A stretch of DNA of 64,000 bases from Halobacillus sp. A5 (GCF_024189315.1 NZ_JAIZEO010000003.1:62001-126000); one strand, 5' to 3'; positions 1 to 9,051 are shown, counted from the first letter of the stretch. A program made the numbers and translations. Notes: generated by a model from the letters alone, not told the origin.

Positions 1-331
1 CTTCTTCGGCATACCAGGAAATGTATTGATTGGCGTAATTGATCTCGCCTAAAGCTTCTTTTAAAGGTTTTCCTTGTTCTTTTGTCATAGTTTCGGCAAG
101 TTCTTCTTTGTGTGAATCGATTAATTCGTACCAGCGCCAAAGAAAATCTGCCCGCTCACTAGCAGAGGTGTTCTTCCACTCCTGAAAAGAGTTGAACGCT
201 GCATCGACAGACAGTTTTGCATCTTTTTCTTCTGCTGCTGGGACAGAGTCAATCCTTTGTTGGTTTAAAGGATTTAGTACATCAAAGGTAGTTTCCGTAC
301 GATGAGGTCGACCGTTTATAATCATATCCAT
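1..331 (-). CDS. gabD: Succinate-semialdehyde dehydrogenase-like NAD(P)-dependent aldehyde dehydrogenase, N-terminal part
   Basis: Reads leftward and runs off the window, so only the first 110 codons are present. The N-terminus (MDMIINGRP, then ETTFDVLNP, and later TKEQGKPLKEALGEI around residues 85-100) matches the start of aldehyde dehydrogenases of the succinate-semialdehyde type. The ATG at 329-331 has a GGAG site 11 nt upstream; a second ATG two codons later is possible. It lies 17 bp behind the permease and is probably the last gene of gntR-gabT-permease-gabD. Inferred role: oxidation of succinate semialdehyde made by GabT. The catalytic Cys and Glu lie outside the window. Confidence 0.8.
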   Translation of the reverse strand, partial: MDMIINGRPHRTETTFDVLNPLNQQRIDSVPAAEEKDAKLSVDAAFNSFQEWKNTSASERADFLWRWYELIDSHKEELAETMTKEQGKPLKEALGEINYANQYISWYAEE

Positions 332-348
332 CTTCTCTTTTCTCCTTT

Positions 349-1740
349 TTATAACGCTTCTTTTTTATCGGCACTCTTTTCTTCATAAACACCTCTTCGC
401 ATATTAATGAAGAAGAATACCCCCAATAAAGTCCAACCAGCCACCATAATCCATTCATATGGCCAGAGGAGTGCGGCCGGCATACTCGGCATGTATAGCA
501 AAATAAATCCAAAGCTTAATATAATGGCTAAGTACCCGAATATGGGTGATTTTGCTGCGCGAAAAGGACGTTCCATATCGGGCTCTTTCTTTCTTAAGAC
601 GATAAATGACAAAGCTACCAGGAAGTAAGCCGCCACAATCCCCAGCCCTCCTGCATCTACAATCCAGATTAGAGCTGATTCTCCCAGCAGAGGAGCCAGC
701 ATAGATAGAATGCCTATAAATAATATGGAATTAGACGGCGTATGGTACTTGGGATGAATTTTACCAAACCAGGCAGGTATCATCCTTGATTCAGCCATCG
801 CATACAGCACCCGGCTCCCGCCAATGATGAAGGAATTCCAGCTTGTGATAATTCCTGCCACTCCTCCCACAATTAATAACTGTGCAAAAAACTGAGAACC
901 AAATAGACTCGCCATCGCGTCAGCCGTCGCCAGTTCAGTTGATGCCAGCTGCGATTGATTTAACCCCAGTCCGACACCTAATGCAATCGCTAAGTAAAAG
1001 ATAACAGCGGCCAACACAGAAAAAATAAGAAGTTTTCCAATTTGCTTCTTAGGAAGATTAGCCTCTTCAGCGACCTGAGGGATCACGTCAAAACCGACAA
1101 ATAAAAACGGCACCATTACTAACACAGCCATGATTCCTCCTGAACCCTCAATAAAGAAAGGGGAGAGGTTCGAGGGATCTCCATTTAAGCCAGCGCCAAA
1201 AATCAGCAGTAAACCAACACCAACAATCATAAGTGTAAGAAATGTTTGCATAGCGGCTGCTTGCTTTACACCTATGTAATTAATAACTGTGATGATGAGA
1301 GCACCTACTGATCCAATCAACACCCAGTTTAGATGGACATCAAAGCCAGCTACTGTCCATAAATATCCTGCCTCGTAATCTGGCATAAGGAAGTTAATGA
1401 CTGTTGGAAGAGCTACGGCCTCAAATGTAGCAACGGAAATATAACCTAAGGTAATGGCCCATGAAGCTACAAAAGACATGTTATTCCCAAGGGCCCGGTG
1501 AACATAAGCATGTTCACCGCCTACCTTTGGCATCGCAGAGGCAAGCTCTGCATAGTTCAGCCCTACAAATATAACCAGCATGCCGCCGATTATAAATGCA
1601 ACAACTGCACCAAATGAACCGGCTGAAGTAATCCACGAGCCCGAAAGAACCACCCAGCCCCAGCCAAGCATAGCTCCTAAAGCTAAGAAAAGTAAATCGA
1701 AGTTAGATAGAACTTTTTTTAATTTCTTCTCTTCATTCAT
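349..1740 (-). CDS. APC-family amino acid permease (probable GABA uptake)
   Basis: A 463-residue hydrophobic protein with about 12 predicted membrane segments. The first segment carries the APC signature region (FLALGAMLGWGWVVLSG). The start at 1740 (MNEEKKLKK) is chosen because AAAGGGG precedes it; a longer frame upstream lacks a ribosome site and overlaps gabT. The gene lies 13 bp after gabT and 17 bp before the aldehyde dehydrogenase, so co-transcription is likely. Family knowledge gives amino acid/proton symport; GABA as substrate is inferred from the operon only. Confidence 0.85.
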   Translation of the reverse strand: MNEEKKLKKVLSNFDLLFLALGAMLGWGWVVLSGSWITSAGSFGAVVAFIIGGMLVIFVGLNYAELASAMPKVGGEHAYVHRALGNNMSFVASWAITLGYISVATFEAVALPTVINFLMPDYEAGYLWTVAGFDVHLNWVLIGSVGALIITVINYIGVKQAAAMQTFLTLMIVGVGLLLIFGAGLNGDPSNLSPFFIEGSGGIMAVLVMVPFLFVGFDVIPQVAEEANLPKKQIGKLLIFSVLAAVIFYLAIALGVGLGLNQSQLASTELATADAMASLFGSQFFAQLLIVGGVAGIITSWNSFIIGGSRVLYAMAESRMIPAWFGKIHPKYHTPSNSILFIGILSMLAPLLGESALIWIVDAGGLGIVAAYFLVALSFIVLRKKEPDMERPFRAAKSPIFGYLAIILSFGFILLYMPSMPAALLWPYEWIMVAGWTLLGVFFFINMRRGVYEEKSADKKEAL

Positions 1741-1753
1741 CAAAAAACCCCTT

Positions 1754-3112
1754 TTACACTGAATATTTTGACTTTTCTTCCCAAACCTTACGAACAGCAT
1801 CTTTCATAATGGCCAATCCTTCCTCTAATTCTTCCTCTGTAATCACTAAAGGCATTAAAAAGCGAATAACATTGCCGTACACGCCTGCACCTAACACAAG
1901 TAATCCGTTTTGTTGAGCATGAGCCAGCATTTCTGATGTAGAAGCTTTATCAGGCGTTTTCTTATCCCTGTCCCTTACAATTTCTACTGCTATCATGGCT
2001 CCAAGTCCTCTAACCTCTCCTATACAATCCACTTCTTCTTTCAGCGAATTGAAGGTATCTTTCACCTTCTGGCCAATCATATTAGCACGTTGGTTCAGAT
2101 CTTCTTCTTCAATAATTTCTATCGCTGCCAGAGCAGCCCTGCAGCTTAACGGATTGCCACTGTATGTACCTCCGAGTTCACCTGGATTGGCAGCATCCAT
2201 AATTTCCTTTCTTCCAATGACTCCGCTGATCGGCATTCCTGCGCCTAGTGACTTTGAAACGGTTATTAAATCCGGCACCAAATCATAATGGTCAGAGGCA
2301 AAATAATGTCCCGTCCGTCCAAAGCCTGTTTGGATTTCATCAGATACAAACAATATGCCGTGTTTTTCGCACAAAGCTTTAACTGCATGAACAAATCGCG
2401 GCTCAGGTACTATAAATCCACCTTCTCCTTGAATAGGCTCCATGACTACAGCGGCGATGGTTTCTGGTGCCACCTCTTTAATAAGGAAGTCATTGAATTG
2501 TTCAATGAGGTAATCCACATACTCTTCCTCACTCATACCCTTTGGCCGGCGGTAAGTGTACGGGAAAGGAGCTTTGTAGGTCTCAGGCGCAAACGGACCA
2601 AATTCAAATTTATAAGGCTTTACTTTACTCGTCATCGACATAGTCATTAATGTGCGACCATGAAACGCGTTTTCAAAAGTGACAATACCCTGTCGTCCTG
2701 TATATTTACGAGCAATTTTAACTGCGTTTTCTACTGCTTCAGCTCCACTGTTTTGAAGCAGCACCTTTTTATCATGGGTACCTGGTGACAGTTCAGCAAG
2801 CTTTTCAGCTAGTGCGATATAGGGTTCATACATCATTACATTAAAACCTGTATGAATATATTTATCTACCTGATCGTGAAGGGCTTCTTTTACTTTCGGG
2901 TGGCAGTGCCCGACATTAATTGTTCCGATGGCTCCGGCAAAATCGATAAACTCATTACCATCGACATCCCTGATTTTTGCCCCTTCTGCTTCCTCTGCAA
3001 ATGTAGGAATCCCGTAACTAACAGCATCAGGAACAATATTATGACGTCGTTCCAGCAGGTCTTTTGAAAGGGGTCCTGGTAACTTCTTAGTGACTAATGC
3101 ATGGTTTGACAT
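1754..3112 (-). CDS. gabT: 4-aminobutyrate aminotransferase, class III PLP enzyme
   Basis: 452 residues, normal length for GabT. Visible signatures are the PLP phosphate-binding NSGAEAVENA (residues 121-130), the D258-E-I-Q-T-G segment and the PLP lysine K287 in SKSLGAG. Family chemistry: GABA + 2-oxoglutarate to succinate semialdehyde + glutamate. AAAAGGAGAG stands upstream of the ATG. It sits 19 bp behind gntR and ahead of a permease and an aldehyde dehydrogenase, the classic GABA-catabolic set. Other omega-amino acid substrates remain possible. Confidence 0.93.
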   Translation of the reverse strand: MSNHALVTKKLPGPLSKDLLERRHNIVPDAVSYGIPTFAEEAEGAKIRDVDGNEFIDFAGAIGTINVGHCHPKVKEALHDQVDKYIHTGFNVMMYEPYIALAEKLAELSPGTHDKKVLLQNSGAEAVENAVKIARKYTGRQGIVTFENAFHGRTLMTMSMTSKVKPYKFEFGPFAPETYKAPFPYTYRRPKGMSEEEYVDYLIEQFNDFLIKEVAPETIAAVVMEPIQGEGGFIVPEPRFVHAVKALCEKHGILFVSDEIQTGFGRTGHYFASDHYDLVPDLITVSKSLGAGMPISGVIGRKEIMDAANPGELGGTYSGNPLSCRAALAAIEIIEEEDLNQRANMIGQKVKDTFNSLKEEVDCIGEVRGLGAMIAVEIVRDRDKKTPDKASTSEMLAHAQQNGLLVLGAGVYGNVIRFLMPLVITEEELEEGLAIMKDAVRKVWEEKSKYSV

Positions 3113-3131
3113 GAGTAATCTCTCCTTTTGA

Positions 3132-3791
3132 TTAGTTGAAAATTGATGCTCTCTTTGACAGATCTTTTAAAGTAGAAAGCAAATGATCTTCAATAGCATC
3201 ACAAAGCTCATTAAGATTTCCTTTTCTAAATTGATTAGCTATCCTATCGTGCTCCGGGATAGACTTCACTTCCTCAAATGGGGTGGAATAGAATTCATCT
3301 CTTAAAATGAGATAACCATCAGACCATTGATTAAGCATTTCAATTTCTTTTAATAAGAAATGGTTGCCGGCAATATGAGCTGCAAACATGTGTACCTGCC
3401 CATTTACTCTCATAAACTCTTCAAAATCCTTATTCTTATAAGCTTGAATCTCCTTCTTCAGCAGCTCGTCCAACTCACTTATATCCTGTGAACCTATCTT
3501 AGGTAATGCTAATTGTGCAGCATACTTCTCAAGAACGACTCGCAGGTTAAAAACATCTTCTAACTCTTTGTCAGAGGGGCTGTAAACAATCGCTCCTTTA
3601 TTAGGTACTAGTTTAATAAGACCTGCACTCTCTAACCTTTTAAATGCTGCCCTAATAGGAGTCCGGCTCATTTGTAATTCCTTACTTACCCAATCCTCTG
3701 TCACCCTCTGTCCTGGGTTTAACTTCTTTAACATAATGGCTCGTTTAACTTTTTCAAAAGCTAGTTCTTCGTTATTTTTTTGGTTAACCAT
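3132..3791 (-). CDS. GntR-family regulator, FadR/FCD subgroup
   Basis: 219 residues. The N-terminal winged helix (about residues 10-75; SKELQMSRTPIRAAFKRLE is the recognition region) is followed by an all-helical FCD-type ligand domain (about 85-210; the two HxxxH-like stretches VHMFAAHIAGNH and EHDRIANQF are seen). It is the first gene of the GABA operon and has two GntR-type palindromes directly upstream, so autoregulated control of the operon with GABA or a product as effector is likely. Ribosome site AGAAAGG before the ATG. Confidence 0.9.
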   Translation of the reverse strand: MVNQKNNEELAFEKVKRAIMLKKLNPGQRVTEDWVSKELQMSRTPIRAAFKRLESAGLIKLVPNKGAIVYSPSDKELEDVFNLRVVLEKYAAQLALPKIGSQDISELDELLKKEIQAYKNKDFEEFMRVNGQVHMFAAHIAGNHFLLKEIEMLNQWSDGYLILRDEFYSTPFEEVKSIPEHDRIANQFRKGNLNELCDAIEDHLLSTLKDLSKRASIFN

Positions 3792-3809
3792 AAGCTATCC
3801 TTTCTAATT

Positions 3810-3833
3810 TTGTGTACAATAATTGTATACAAT
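3810..3833 (-). promoter_or_regulatory. Tandem GntR operator boxes upstream of the gab operon
   Basis: Two near-identical palindromes, TTGTGTACAAT (3810-3820) and ATTGTATACAAT (3822-3833), about one helical turn apart. They match the TTGTATACAA type of box known for FCD-group GntR proteins. Reading leftward, a plausible promoter (TTGTCA, 17 bp, TTTAAA) lies just upstream, so a bound repressor would sit at or just after the transcription start. Confidence 0.7.
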
Positions 3834-4051
3834 TTATAATTTAAATAATATTCTAACTTTTTTGACAAGAAAAATCTAGTTAATTTCAGAAAAAATTTTA
3901 TTTAAAGGAGTTCATTGAAAGAATAAGAGCCTTTAGAAAGCGGAGTTTTTTGCGAGTATTGAGTTTATGAAGAGGAAGTTCAAATTTTTTTATCCTAAAC
4001 AAATTTTGGGGTAACGACAGATGATGAGTATTTGTATTGGGATAAATAATG

Positions 4052-4167
4052 AATGTTCATATTTTCCACGAACTTGTTCACAAATCGGCTGAATTGTTCA
4101 TAAGCCCCATCCAGTTGTTCATATATCGCTTAGAATGTTCATATATACAGTGAAATGTTCATAAATC
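4052..4167. repeat. TTCATA-rich short repeat block, copy 1
   Basis: A run of about six TGTTCATA words spaced near 22 bp, with recurrent fillers (AATCGGCTGAA, CCCCATCCA, CGCTTAGAA). Almost the same 110-bp block recurs at 6280-6392, on the other side of the SDR/WYL pair. It codes for nothing visible. Confidence 0.8.
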
Positions 4168-4174
4168 TCCCATT

Positions 4175-4204
4175 ATAAAAAGCTGCCGGCCTCACGCCGG
4201 CAGC
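4175..4204 (-). terminator. Rho-independent terminator of the SDR gene
   Basis: Perfect 9-bp stem GCTGCCGGC / GCCGGCAGC with a 5-nt loop, followed on the minus strand by TTTTTA. It lies 24 bp past the SDR stop. Confidence 0.9.
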
Positions 4205-4227
4205 CAATAATCCAGCTGTAGTTTTAT

Positions 4228-5097
4228 TTATTTCTCCACATGCTTTTTATAATAATTGCCCCAGTGCGGTTGTGTGCCATCCACATCTTTAAAACCGTAA
4301 ATGTCTGAAAGCTCCCAGGTGCTTAATGTCCTTCCGTTAAACCTGTGCACGTCCTGATCCAAAGCCAGATGTTTCAGGGCTTCACCGATATAGAAGGGGG
4401 TTTCGGATGCAATAAAATGTTCCTCGACTTTGGCTCCTTCCTTCCAGTTTTCTTCTGTGACTCCGAAAAGCTCGAGCATGGCTTCGGAACGGAGGAATCC
4501 CGGCGTTAAAGCGATCGAAGTAATATTGTAATCTTTTAAGTCTTCGGCTATGGCTTTGGCCATATGAATGTTTGAGATCTTCGCTAGACTATAGTAAAAG
4601 TTCCCTCGATATTTAAAGTCGGTACCGTCAGTGATTTCTACAATCAAACCTTTGTTCTTTTTCTTCATTAAAGGTACAGCGTAATGTGAGGTTATAAAAT
4701 GAGCCTGCACCGCCTGTTTCTGCATTTGCAACCCTTTTTGCAGACTATGATCACCCACGTCTTTGCCCCATTCAGTCAGGGGATCGCCTCCCCATATATC
4801 ATTTACAAGAATGTCTAAATGCCCGTTTTGTTCTTCCTTCACTTGGTTTACTAACATTTTTACTTGTTCTTCATCTGTATGATCCACTTTGACAGGAATT
4901 CCGATCCCGCCTGCTTCATTGACTAATTCAGCTGTTTCTTCAATGGTTTCTTTCCGCTGCATTGGCGAGGTTTCTTCTCTAGTTGTACGTCCGGTCACGT
5001 AGACTACTGCTCCAGCTTCACCAAGTTTGATGGCCATCGCCCGGCCGGCTCCTCTTGTGGCCCCAGCTACAAGAGCTGTTTTATTCTCTAAATTCAT
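4228..5097 (-). CDS. Short-chain dehydrogenase/reductase (SDR)
   Basis: 289 residues. A Rossmann nucleotide-binding motif GATRGAGR is at residues 12-19, an NDIWG segment at 99-103 and the catalytic YxxxK at Y169/K173. The usual catalytic Ser position (about 156) reads Thr-Asp, which is worth noting. The C-terminal insertion beyond residue 215 resembles DHRS1-like SDRs. AGAAAGGATGG precedes the ATG. It diverges from the WYL regulator and shares an 86-bp intergenic region containing a palindrome, so it is probably that regulator's target. Substrate unknown. Confidence 0.85.
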   Translation of the reverse strand: MNLENKTALVAGATRGAGRAMAIKLGEAGAVVYVTGRTTREETSPMQRKETIEETAELVNEAGGIGIPVKVDHTDEEQVKMLVNQVKEEQNGHLDILVNDIWGGDPLTEWGKDVGDHSLQKGLQMQKQAVQAHFITSHYAVPLMKKKNKGLIVEITDGTDFKYRGNFYYSLAKISNIHMAKAIAEDLKDYNITSIALTPGFLRSEAMLELFGVTEENWKEGAKVEEHFIASETPFYIGEALKHLALDQDVHRFNGRTLSTWELSDIYGFKDVDGTQPHWGNYYKKHVEK

Positions 5098-5145
5098 ACT
5101 TTATCCATCCTTTCTATTCATGTAACCCTATAATATAGTAGATAT

Positions 5146-5162
5146 ATGACACATACTGTCAT
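5146..5162. promoter_or_regulatory. Inverted repeat in the SDR/WYL divergent promoter region
   Basis: ATGACA-CATAC-TGTCAT, a perfect 6-bp inverted repeat with a 5-bp spacer. TGACA-N5-TGTCA is a plausible operator for a DeoR-HTH/WYL regulator; this assignment is inferred from position. Confidence 0.5.
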
Positions 5163-5183
5163 GATTAAATTCATGGAGGTGAG

Positions 5184-6149
5184 ATGATGAAGGCGGAAAG
5201 GTTAATAAAGATTCTGCTTCTTTTGCAGCATGGGGAAATTGTATCGACTCGAGAATTGGCTGAGGAACTTGAGGTTTCAGAAAGAACGGTCCATAGAGAC
5301 ATGGAATCATTAAGTTCCACTGGTATTCCCGTTTATGCTGAGCGGGGGCAGGCAGGCGGATGGAGGCTTGTCGATAACTGGAAGCAGAGGCTGAGCTGGT
5401 TGAAGGAAAAAGAAATGCTGTCACTCTTCCTGCCTCATGCCGAAAAAATTCTGAATGACTTGAATATGGATATCTCCTCCAAGCAGTTGAAGGACAAGCT
5501 GCTGTTATCATTGCCTGAAACATCAAGAGAAAGTGCAGTGAACCTTTGGGAACGAGTATATGTGGATATGGCCACCTGGAGGAATACTGGAAATGAAAGT
5601 AATTCTGCACTTGAAGTCATGAAAGAAGCCGTGATGACCAATAAAAAAGTAACTATTTTATACAAGAAAGCAAATGGAGACATAAGAGAATCTATCGTCA
5701 AACCACTTGGACTAGTAGCCAAATCGAGCACCTGGTATGTGATCGCCTTGAACAAGCAGGATGAATTCCGCAGTTATAAAAACGCTCGAATCTTAGAGTG
5801 TGAACGAACAGAAGAGCATTTTATCCGGCCGCCTGATTTCAATTTACCGGCCCACTGGGAACAATCCAAACAGCAGTTCATGCAAAGCCTGCCTGAGTTT
5901 CGAGTCGATGTGAAGGTCTCTCCTTTTGCCCATGAACGCATGAGATTTACCGGGCGTTTCGTACAATCAGCAAATGATGGGACGATGACGGAAGATGGAT
6001 GGACAGAACTAAATTTGACGTTCAACTCTGAAGAGGAAGCTGTTAATTTCATAGTCGGATTTGGAAACCAAGTCAAAATTCTGTCGCCATTGGATTTAAT
6101 AGATAAAGTTACAGAAAGAGCAAGAGAAATCATTGAACTTTACAGGTAA
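5184..6149 (+). CDS. YafY-type transcriptional regulator (HTH_11 + WYL domain)
   Basis: 321 residues. A DeoR-like HTH (residues 5-55; TRELAEELEVSERTVHRDME) is followed by a WYL ligand domain (about 140-235; WYVIALNKQDEFRSYK contains the signature) and a C-terminal WCX-like extension. GGAGGTGAG lies just before two adjacent ATGs; the second (5187) has the better spacing. Family proteins are ligand- or nucleic-acid-sensing regulators; here the likely target is the divergent SDR gene. Confidence 0.85.
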   Translation: MMKAERLIKILLLLQHGEIVSTRELAEELEVSERTVHRDMESLSSTGIPVYAERGQAGGWRLVDNWKQRLSWLKEKEMLSLFLPHAEKILNDLNMDISSKQLKDKLLLSLPETSRESAVNLWERVYVDMATWRNTGNESNSALEVMKEAVMTNKKVTILYKKANGDIRESIVKPLGLVAKSSTWYVIALNKQDEFRSYKNARILECERTEEHFIRPPDFNLPAHWEQSKQQFMQSLPEFRVDVKVSPFAHERMRFTGRFVQSANDGTMTEDGWTELNLTFNSEEEAVNFIVGFGNQVKILSPLDLIDKVTERAREIIELYR

Positions 6150-6240
6150 TCACGTCGGGCGTTAACCCCCAGGGTGGAATAGGAGTGAATGTCAGAAAAA
6201 CTTGTTCAAATGTCAGAATTCGCTTAGAAATAGAATATGA

Positions 6241-6267
6241 AAAAAGACAGCACAGGCTGTCTTTTTG
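6241..6267 (+). terminator. Rho-independent terminator after the WYL regulator
   Basis: AAAAAGACAGC, a 4-nt loop, then GCTGTCTTTTT. A/T-rich on both sides, so potentially bidirectional. Confidence 0.85.
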
Positions 6268-6279
6268 TGTGAAATGAGG

Positions 6280-6392
6280 AAATGTTCATATTAACCTCGA
6301 ACTTGTTCATAAATCGGCTGAAATGTTCATAAACCCCATCCAATTGTTCATATATCTCTCAGAATGTTCATATATGTGGTGAAATGTTCACT
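6280..6392. repeat. TTCATA-rich short repeat block, copy 2
   Basis: Aligns along its whole length with 4052-4167, same orientation, with about one mismatch per ten bases. The same six TGTTCATA words and the CCCCATCCA filler occur. Confidence 0.8.
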
Positions 6393-6482
6393 TCCGTGCG
6401 GTATAAGCCAGGGAATTCAATGAAACGGTTTTCTTCAGTAACCGTATATATAATAACTCTTACTCAAATCATTGGAGGGGTT

Positions 6483-6731
6483 ATGTTGAAATCATTCGAG
6501 GTTCTATTGCTGGTCATGGCGATAGCGGCAGTTGGTATATACTTATTCTATGAAGCGGGCTATTTAATCTATATCGCTTTGGCTGGAGGCATTGGCTATT
6601 CAGTAATACATTTTATAAGAACATATAGTAGAAAAAGAGGAACCGTGCTGGGTAAACCGGATGCAAAATACTATAATACTTTTGACTCGCATGACGATGA
6701 TTTTTCGAATGGAGATCATTCTGATAACTAG
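6483..6731 (+). CDS. Small membrane protein with acidic tail
   Basis: 82 residues. Two hydrophobic stretches (about 4-20 and 22-42) are followed by a basic turn (RTYSRKRG) and an Asp/Ser/Asn-rich tail. The ATG at 6483 is chosen because GGAGGGG ends 2 nt before it; a longer frame from 6384 lacks a site and overlaps the repeat. Possibly co-transcribed with the next small membrane gene. Family not recognised. Confidence 0.6.
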   Translation: MLKSFEVLLLVMAIAAVGIYLFYEAGYLIYIALAGGIGYSVIHFIRTYSRKRGTVLGKPDAKYYNTFDSHDDDFSNGDHSDN

Positions 6732-6768
6732 AAATGGAACATTAAGGCTGACGCAAGGGGGAGATCGA

Positions 6769-6978
6769 TTGAAAAGAAAAAACAGTGCTGAACCAGTCTT
6801 TTCACGGAAAACCGATAAATTCTTTATGATTACTGGTGTGATAATAGGCGTGACTGTCTCTCGTTATGGGGCAGACTGGGGGCTGTCTATTGTAGAAGAA
6901 CTCCTTCTTCTTCTGGGTGTGATGATCTTTTTCATTACGATATATAAGGCTGCAGGGAAGTGGTGGAGAAATAAATGA
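6769..6978 (+). CDS. Small membrane protein
   Basis: 69 residues from a TTG start at 6769, preceded by AAGGGGGAG. Basic N-terminus (KRKNS), then two hydrophobic segments (about 19-34 and 40-58) and a WWRNK tail. It follows the preceding small membrane gene by 37 bp, suggesting one transcript. No family recognised. Confidence 0.55.
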   Translation: MKRKNSAEPVFSRKTDKFFMITGVIIGVTVSRYGADWGLSIVEELLLLLGVMIFFITIYKAAGKWWRNK

Positions 6979-7101
6979 AGTGCACCTTGGTTTGCTGGTA
7001 ATATGAAGTTATAGTAAGTTGCACGGTGAGCCGGTGAAATGGAAGGATAATGCAGCTGAGTTACGTGATGATTATAAGGAAGCTTTTAAAGGAGGACCAT
7101 C

Positions 7102-7551
7102 ATGAGTGAAAATAATGTACAGGATATTGCGAAGATCTACGAACAGTTGATTGATGCCTGGAACGACCGCGATGCAGATGGAATGGCACGCTTGTTTACT
7201 GAGGAAGGAGAGCTCATAGGTTTTGACGGAAGTCTTGAGCAAGGACCTGAAGACCTCGTTTCTCATCTTCGTCCGATTTTTAGAGACCATCCGACTGCCC
7301 CCTTTGTAAGCAAGGTGAAGAACGTAAGGTTCATAGGAGAAAACGCCGCTGTCCTGCGGGCGATTGCAGGCATGATCCCGCCTGGAGAAACGGATATTAA
7401 AGCAGAGGTCAATACCCATCACACGTTGATCGCAGTAAGAATCGATAACAACTGGAAAATCGAACTGTTTCAAAATACGCCGGCTCAGTTTCATGGACGG
7501 CCTGAATTAGTCGAACAGATGACGAAAGAATTAAGAGAGCTGCTTTCATAG
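7102..7551 (+). CDS. SnoaL/SgcJ-like NTF2-fold protein
   Basis: 149 residues in the pattern of SgcJ/EcaC-type NTF2-fold proteins: N-terminal helix with YEQLIDAWNDRDADGMARLF, central strands and a C-terminal KIELFQNTPAQFHGRPE. Family members form a small cone-shaped ligand pocket; most have no assigned reaction. AAAGGAGG precedes the ATG. It is 15 bp ahead of the serine hydrolase gene, so likely co-expressed. Confidence 0.8.
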   Translation: MSENNVQDIAKIYEQLIDAWNDRDADGMARLFTEEGELIGFDGSLEQGPEDLVSHLRPIFRDHPTAPFVSKVKNVRFIGENAAVLRAIAGMIPPGETDIKAEVNTHHTLIAVRIDNNWKIELFQNTPAQFHGRPELVEQMTKELRELLS

Positions 7552-7566
7552 AGGGGAAGGGTCACG

Positions 7567-8598
7567 ATGGGGGAAATGGAGATGAAAAAAGCTGCTATCC
7601 ACCACAGCTGCCTGAATGAACATTTTTCAGGGGTAGTTTATTTAAAGCGGGAAGAACGGGTGGAAATCGAAAGAGCTTATGGGTATGCGGACAGAGCGGA
7701 GGAGCGGCTGAATACGGTGCATACCCGCTTCGGCATTGCTTCAGGCTGCAAGTTATTTACGGCTGTCGCCATCTGTCAGTTGGTCGAAAAAGGTGTACTT
7801 ACGTTGGACACAAGATTGAAAGATTGTCTTGATATTGACTTTCCTCATTTTGACGATGGGGTAACGATTCATCATTTGCTTACCCATACTTCAGGAATAC
7901 CTGATTATTTTGATGAAGAGGTTATGAGTGACTTCGAGGATTTGTGGAAGGATCGCCCTGTCTATCAAATGAAATCGCCAAACGATTTTCTGCCGTTGTT
8001 TCAGTCGAACCCGTTGAAGTTTCAGCCCGGGGAGCGATTCCATTATAACAACGCGGGGTATATCCTATTAGGTTTAATCATTGAACAGCATACGGGACGC
8101 CTCTTTACTGAGTATGTCGAAGCGGACATTTTTCAAAAGGCTGGGATGAAGAGCTCAGGGTATTTCCCGCTTGACCAGCTTCCGAAAGACACGGCTGTCG
8201 GTTATATCGACAACAAAGAGAATCACACCTGGAGAACGAACATCTATTCCATTCCAGCAAAAGGAGGTCCGGATGGCGGCGCGTTTACGTCAGCCCCTGA
8301 TATGATCGCCTTTTGGCGTGCCCTGCTTGGCCATCAACTTTTAAATGAGGACATGACTGCTGCGTTGCTCACCCCGCATGTGACTGTAAAGGATGGTATT
8401 CATTACGGTTATGGGGTGTGGATGAATCAGCAAGGTAATAAAATCACGAAATACCACGTGATGGGTTATGATCCTGGAGTGAGCTTTCGTTCCTCGTTCT
8501 ACCCTGGGCATGAGGTGACCCTGGTGCTTTCCTCTAATCAGGAATCAGGTGCTTTTGAGATGACGCGGGAGATTGAGGAGGAGCTGGGTCTGCTGTAA
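7567..8598 (+). CDS. Beta-lactamase-family serine hydrolase
   Basis: 343 residues in the class C beta-lactamase / DD-peptidase fold. The nucleophile motif is S59-G-C-K62 and the second motif Y160-N-N162; a Gly-rich KGGPDGG segment lies further on. There is no signal peptide, so it is probably cytoplasmic and an esterase or amidase rather than a beta-lactamase. Several ATGs are clustered at the start; GGGGAAGGG favours the first. Substrate unknown. Confidence 0.85.
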   Translation: MGEMEMKKAAIHHSCLNEHFSGVVYLKREERVEIERAYGYADRAEERLNTVHTRFGIASGCKLFTAVAICQLVEKGVLTLDTRLKDCLDIDFPHFDDGVTIHHLLTHTSGIPDYFDEEVMSDFEDLWKDRPVYQMKSPNDFLPLFQSNPLKFQPGERFHYNNAGYILLGLIIEQHTGRLFTEYVEADIFQKAGMKSSGYFPLDQLPKDTAVGYIDNKENHTWRTNIYSIPAKGGPDGGAFTSAPDMIAFWRALLGHQLLNEDMTAALLTPHVTVKDGIHYGYGVWMNQQGNKITKYHVMGYDPGVSFRSSFYPGHEVTLVLSSNQESGAFEMTREIEEELGLL

Positions 8599-8838
8599 TT
8601 ATTGAAGCGGGCAGGGAACTTCCGGCATAGTTTGGGAGACTCGTCAGTGAATACATGCTCTGCGGGAGCAAAAAATTTTTCTTGTGATAGATCGCATCGT
8701 AAAGCAGACCGCCCAGCCTATTGGCATAATATATGTGATATTACAGGGAGCTTCAAACTTGCAAAACCCGAATCTACTGGTATATTAAATATATTATAAA
8801 GCAATTTCTGATAACTGATATTGGGAGAGGGCGGTCTC

Positions 8839-9003
8839 ATGCCGACATATAAAGCGAATGATTATTTAGTAAAAGACGGAAAAGTCGTATCGCCGGGACA
8901 GGAAATTGAAATTACAGAAGAGCAGGCGGCGAAATTAGGGGACAAGGTGAAAGACGCATCAACAACAACCCCTCACATAAAAAAAGAAACATCATCAAAA
9001 TAA
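8839..9003 (+). CDS. Small hydrophilic protein
   Basis: 54 residues: YKANDYLVKDGKVVSPGQEI followed by ITEEQAAKLGDKV and a Thr/Lys tail. The layout resembles short proteins found in phage head-gene clusters, but no phage genes lie nearby. ATG at 8839, with GGAGAGGG about 8 nt upstream. The 240 bp before it hold no recognisable gene. Confidence 0.5.
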   Translation: MPTYKANDYLVKDGKVVSPGQEIEITEEQAAKLGDKVKDASTTTPHIKKETSSK

Positions 9004-9051
9004 AAGTTCAGTACCATGTAAACAGGAAACCTTATGTAAACGGCTCCCTGA

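Noticed and set aside
4052-4167. CRISPR array
   Set aside because: The repeated word is only about 8 bp, the fillers themselves recur in the second copy at 6280, and no cas genes are present.
8602-8799. 65-residue frame after the serine hydrolase
   Set aside because: No ribosome site, composition unlike a real protein (many Ser/Cys/His), and nothing recognisable.
8839-9003. Prophage fragment
   Set aside because: The 54-residue protein resembles small phage head-cluster proteins, but no other phage gene is nearby.
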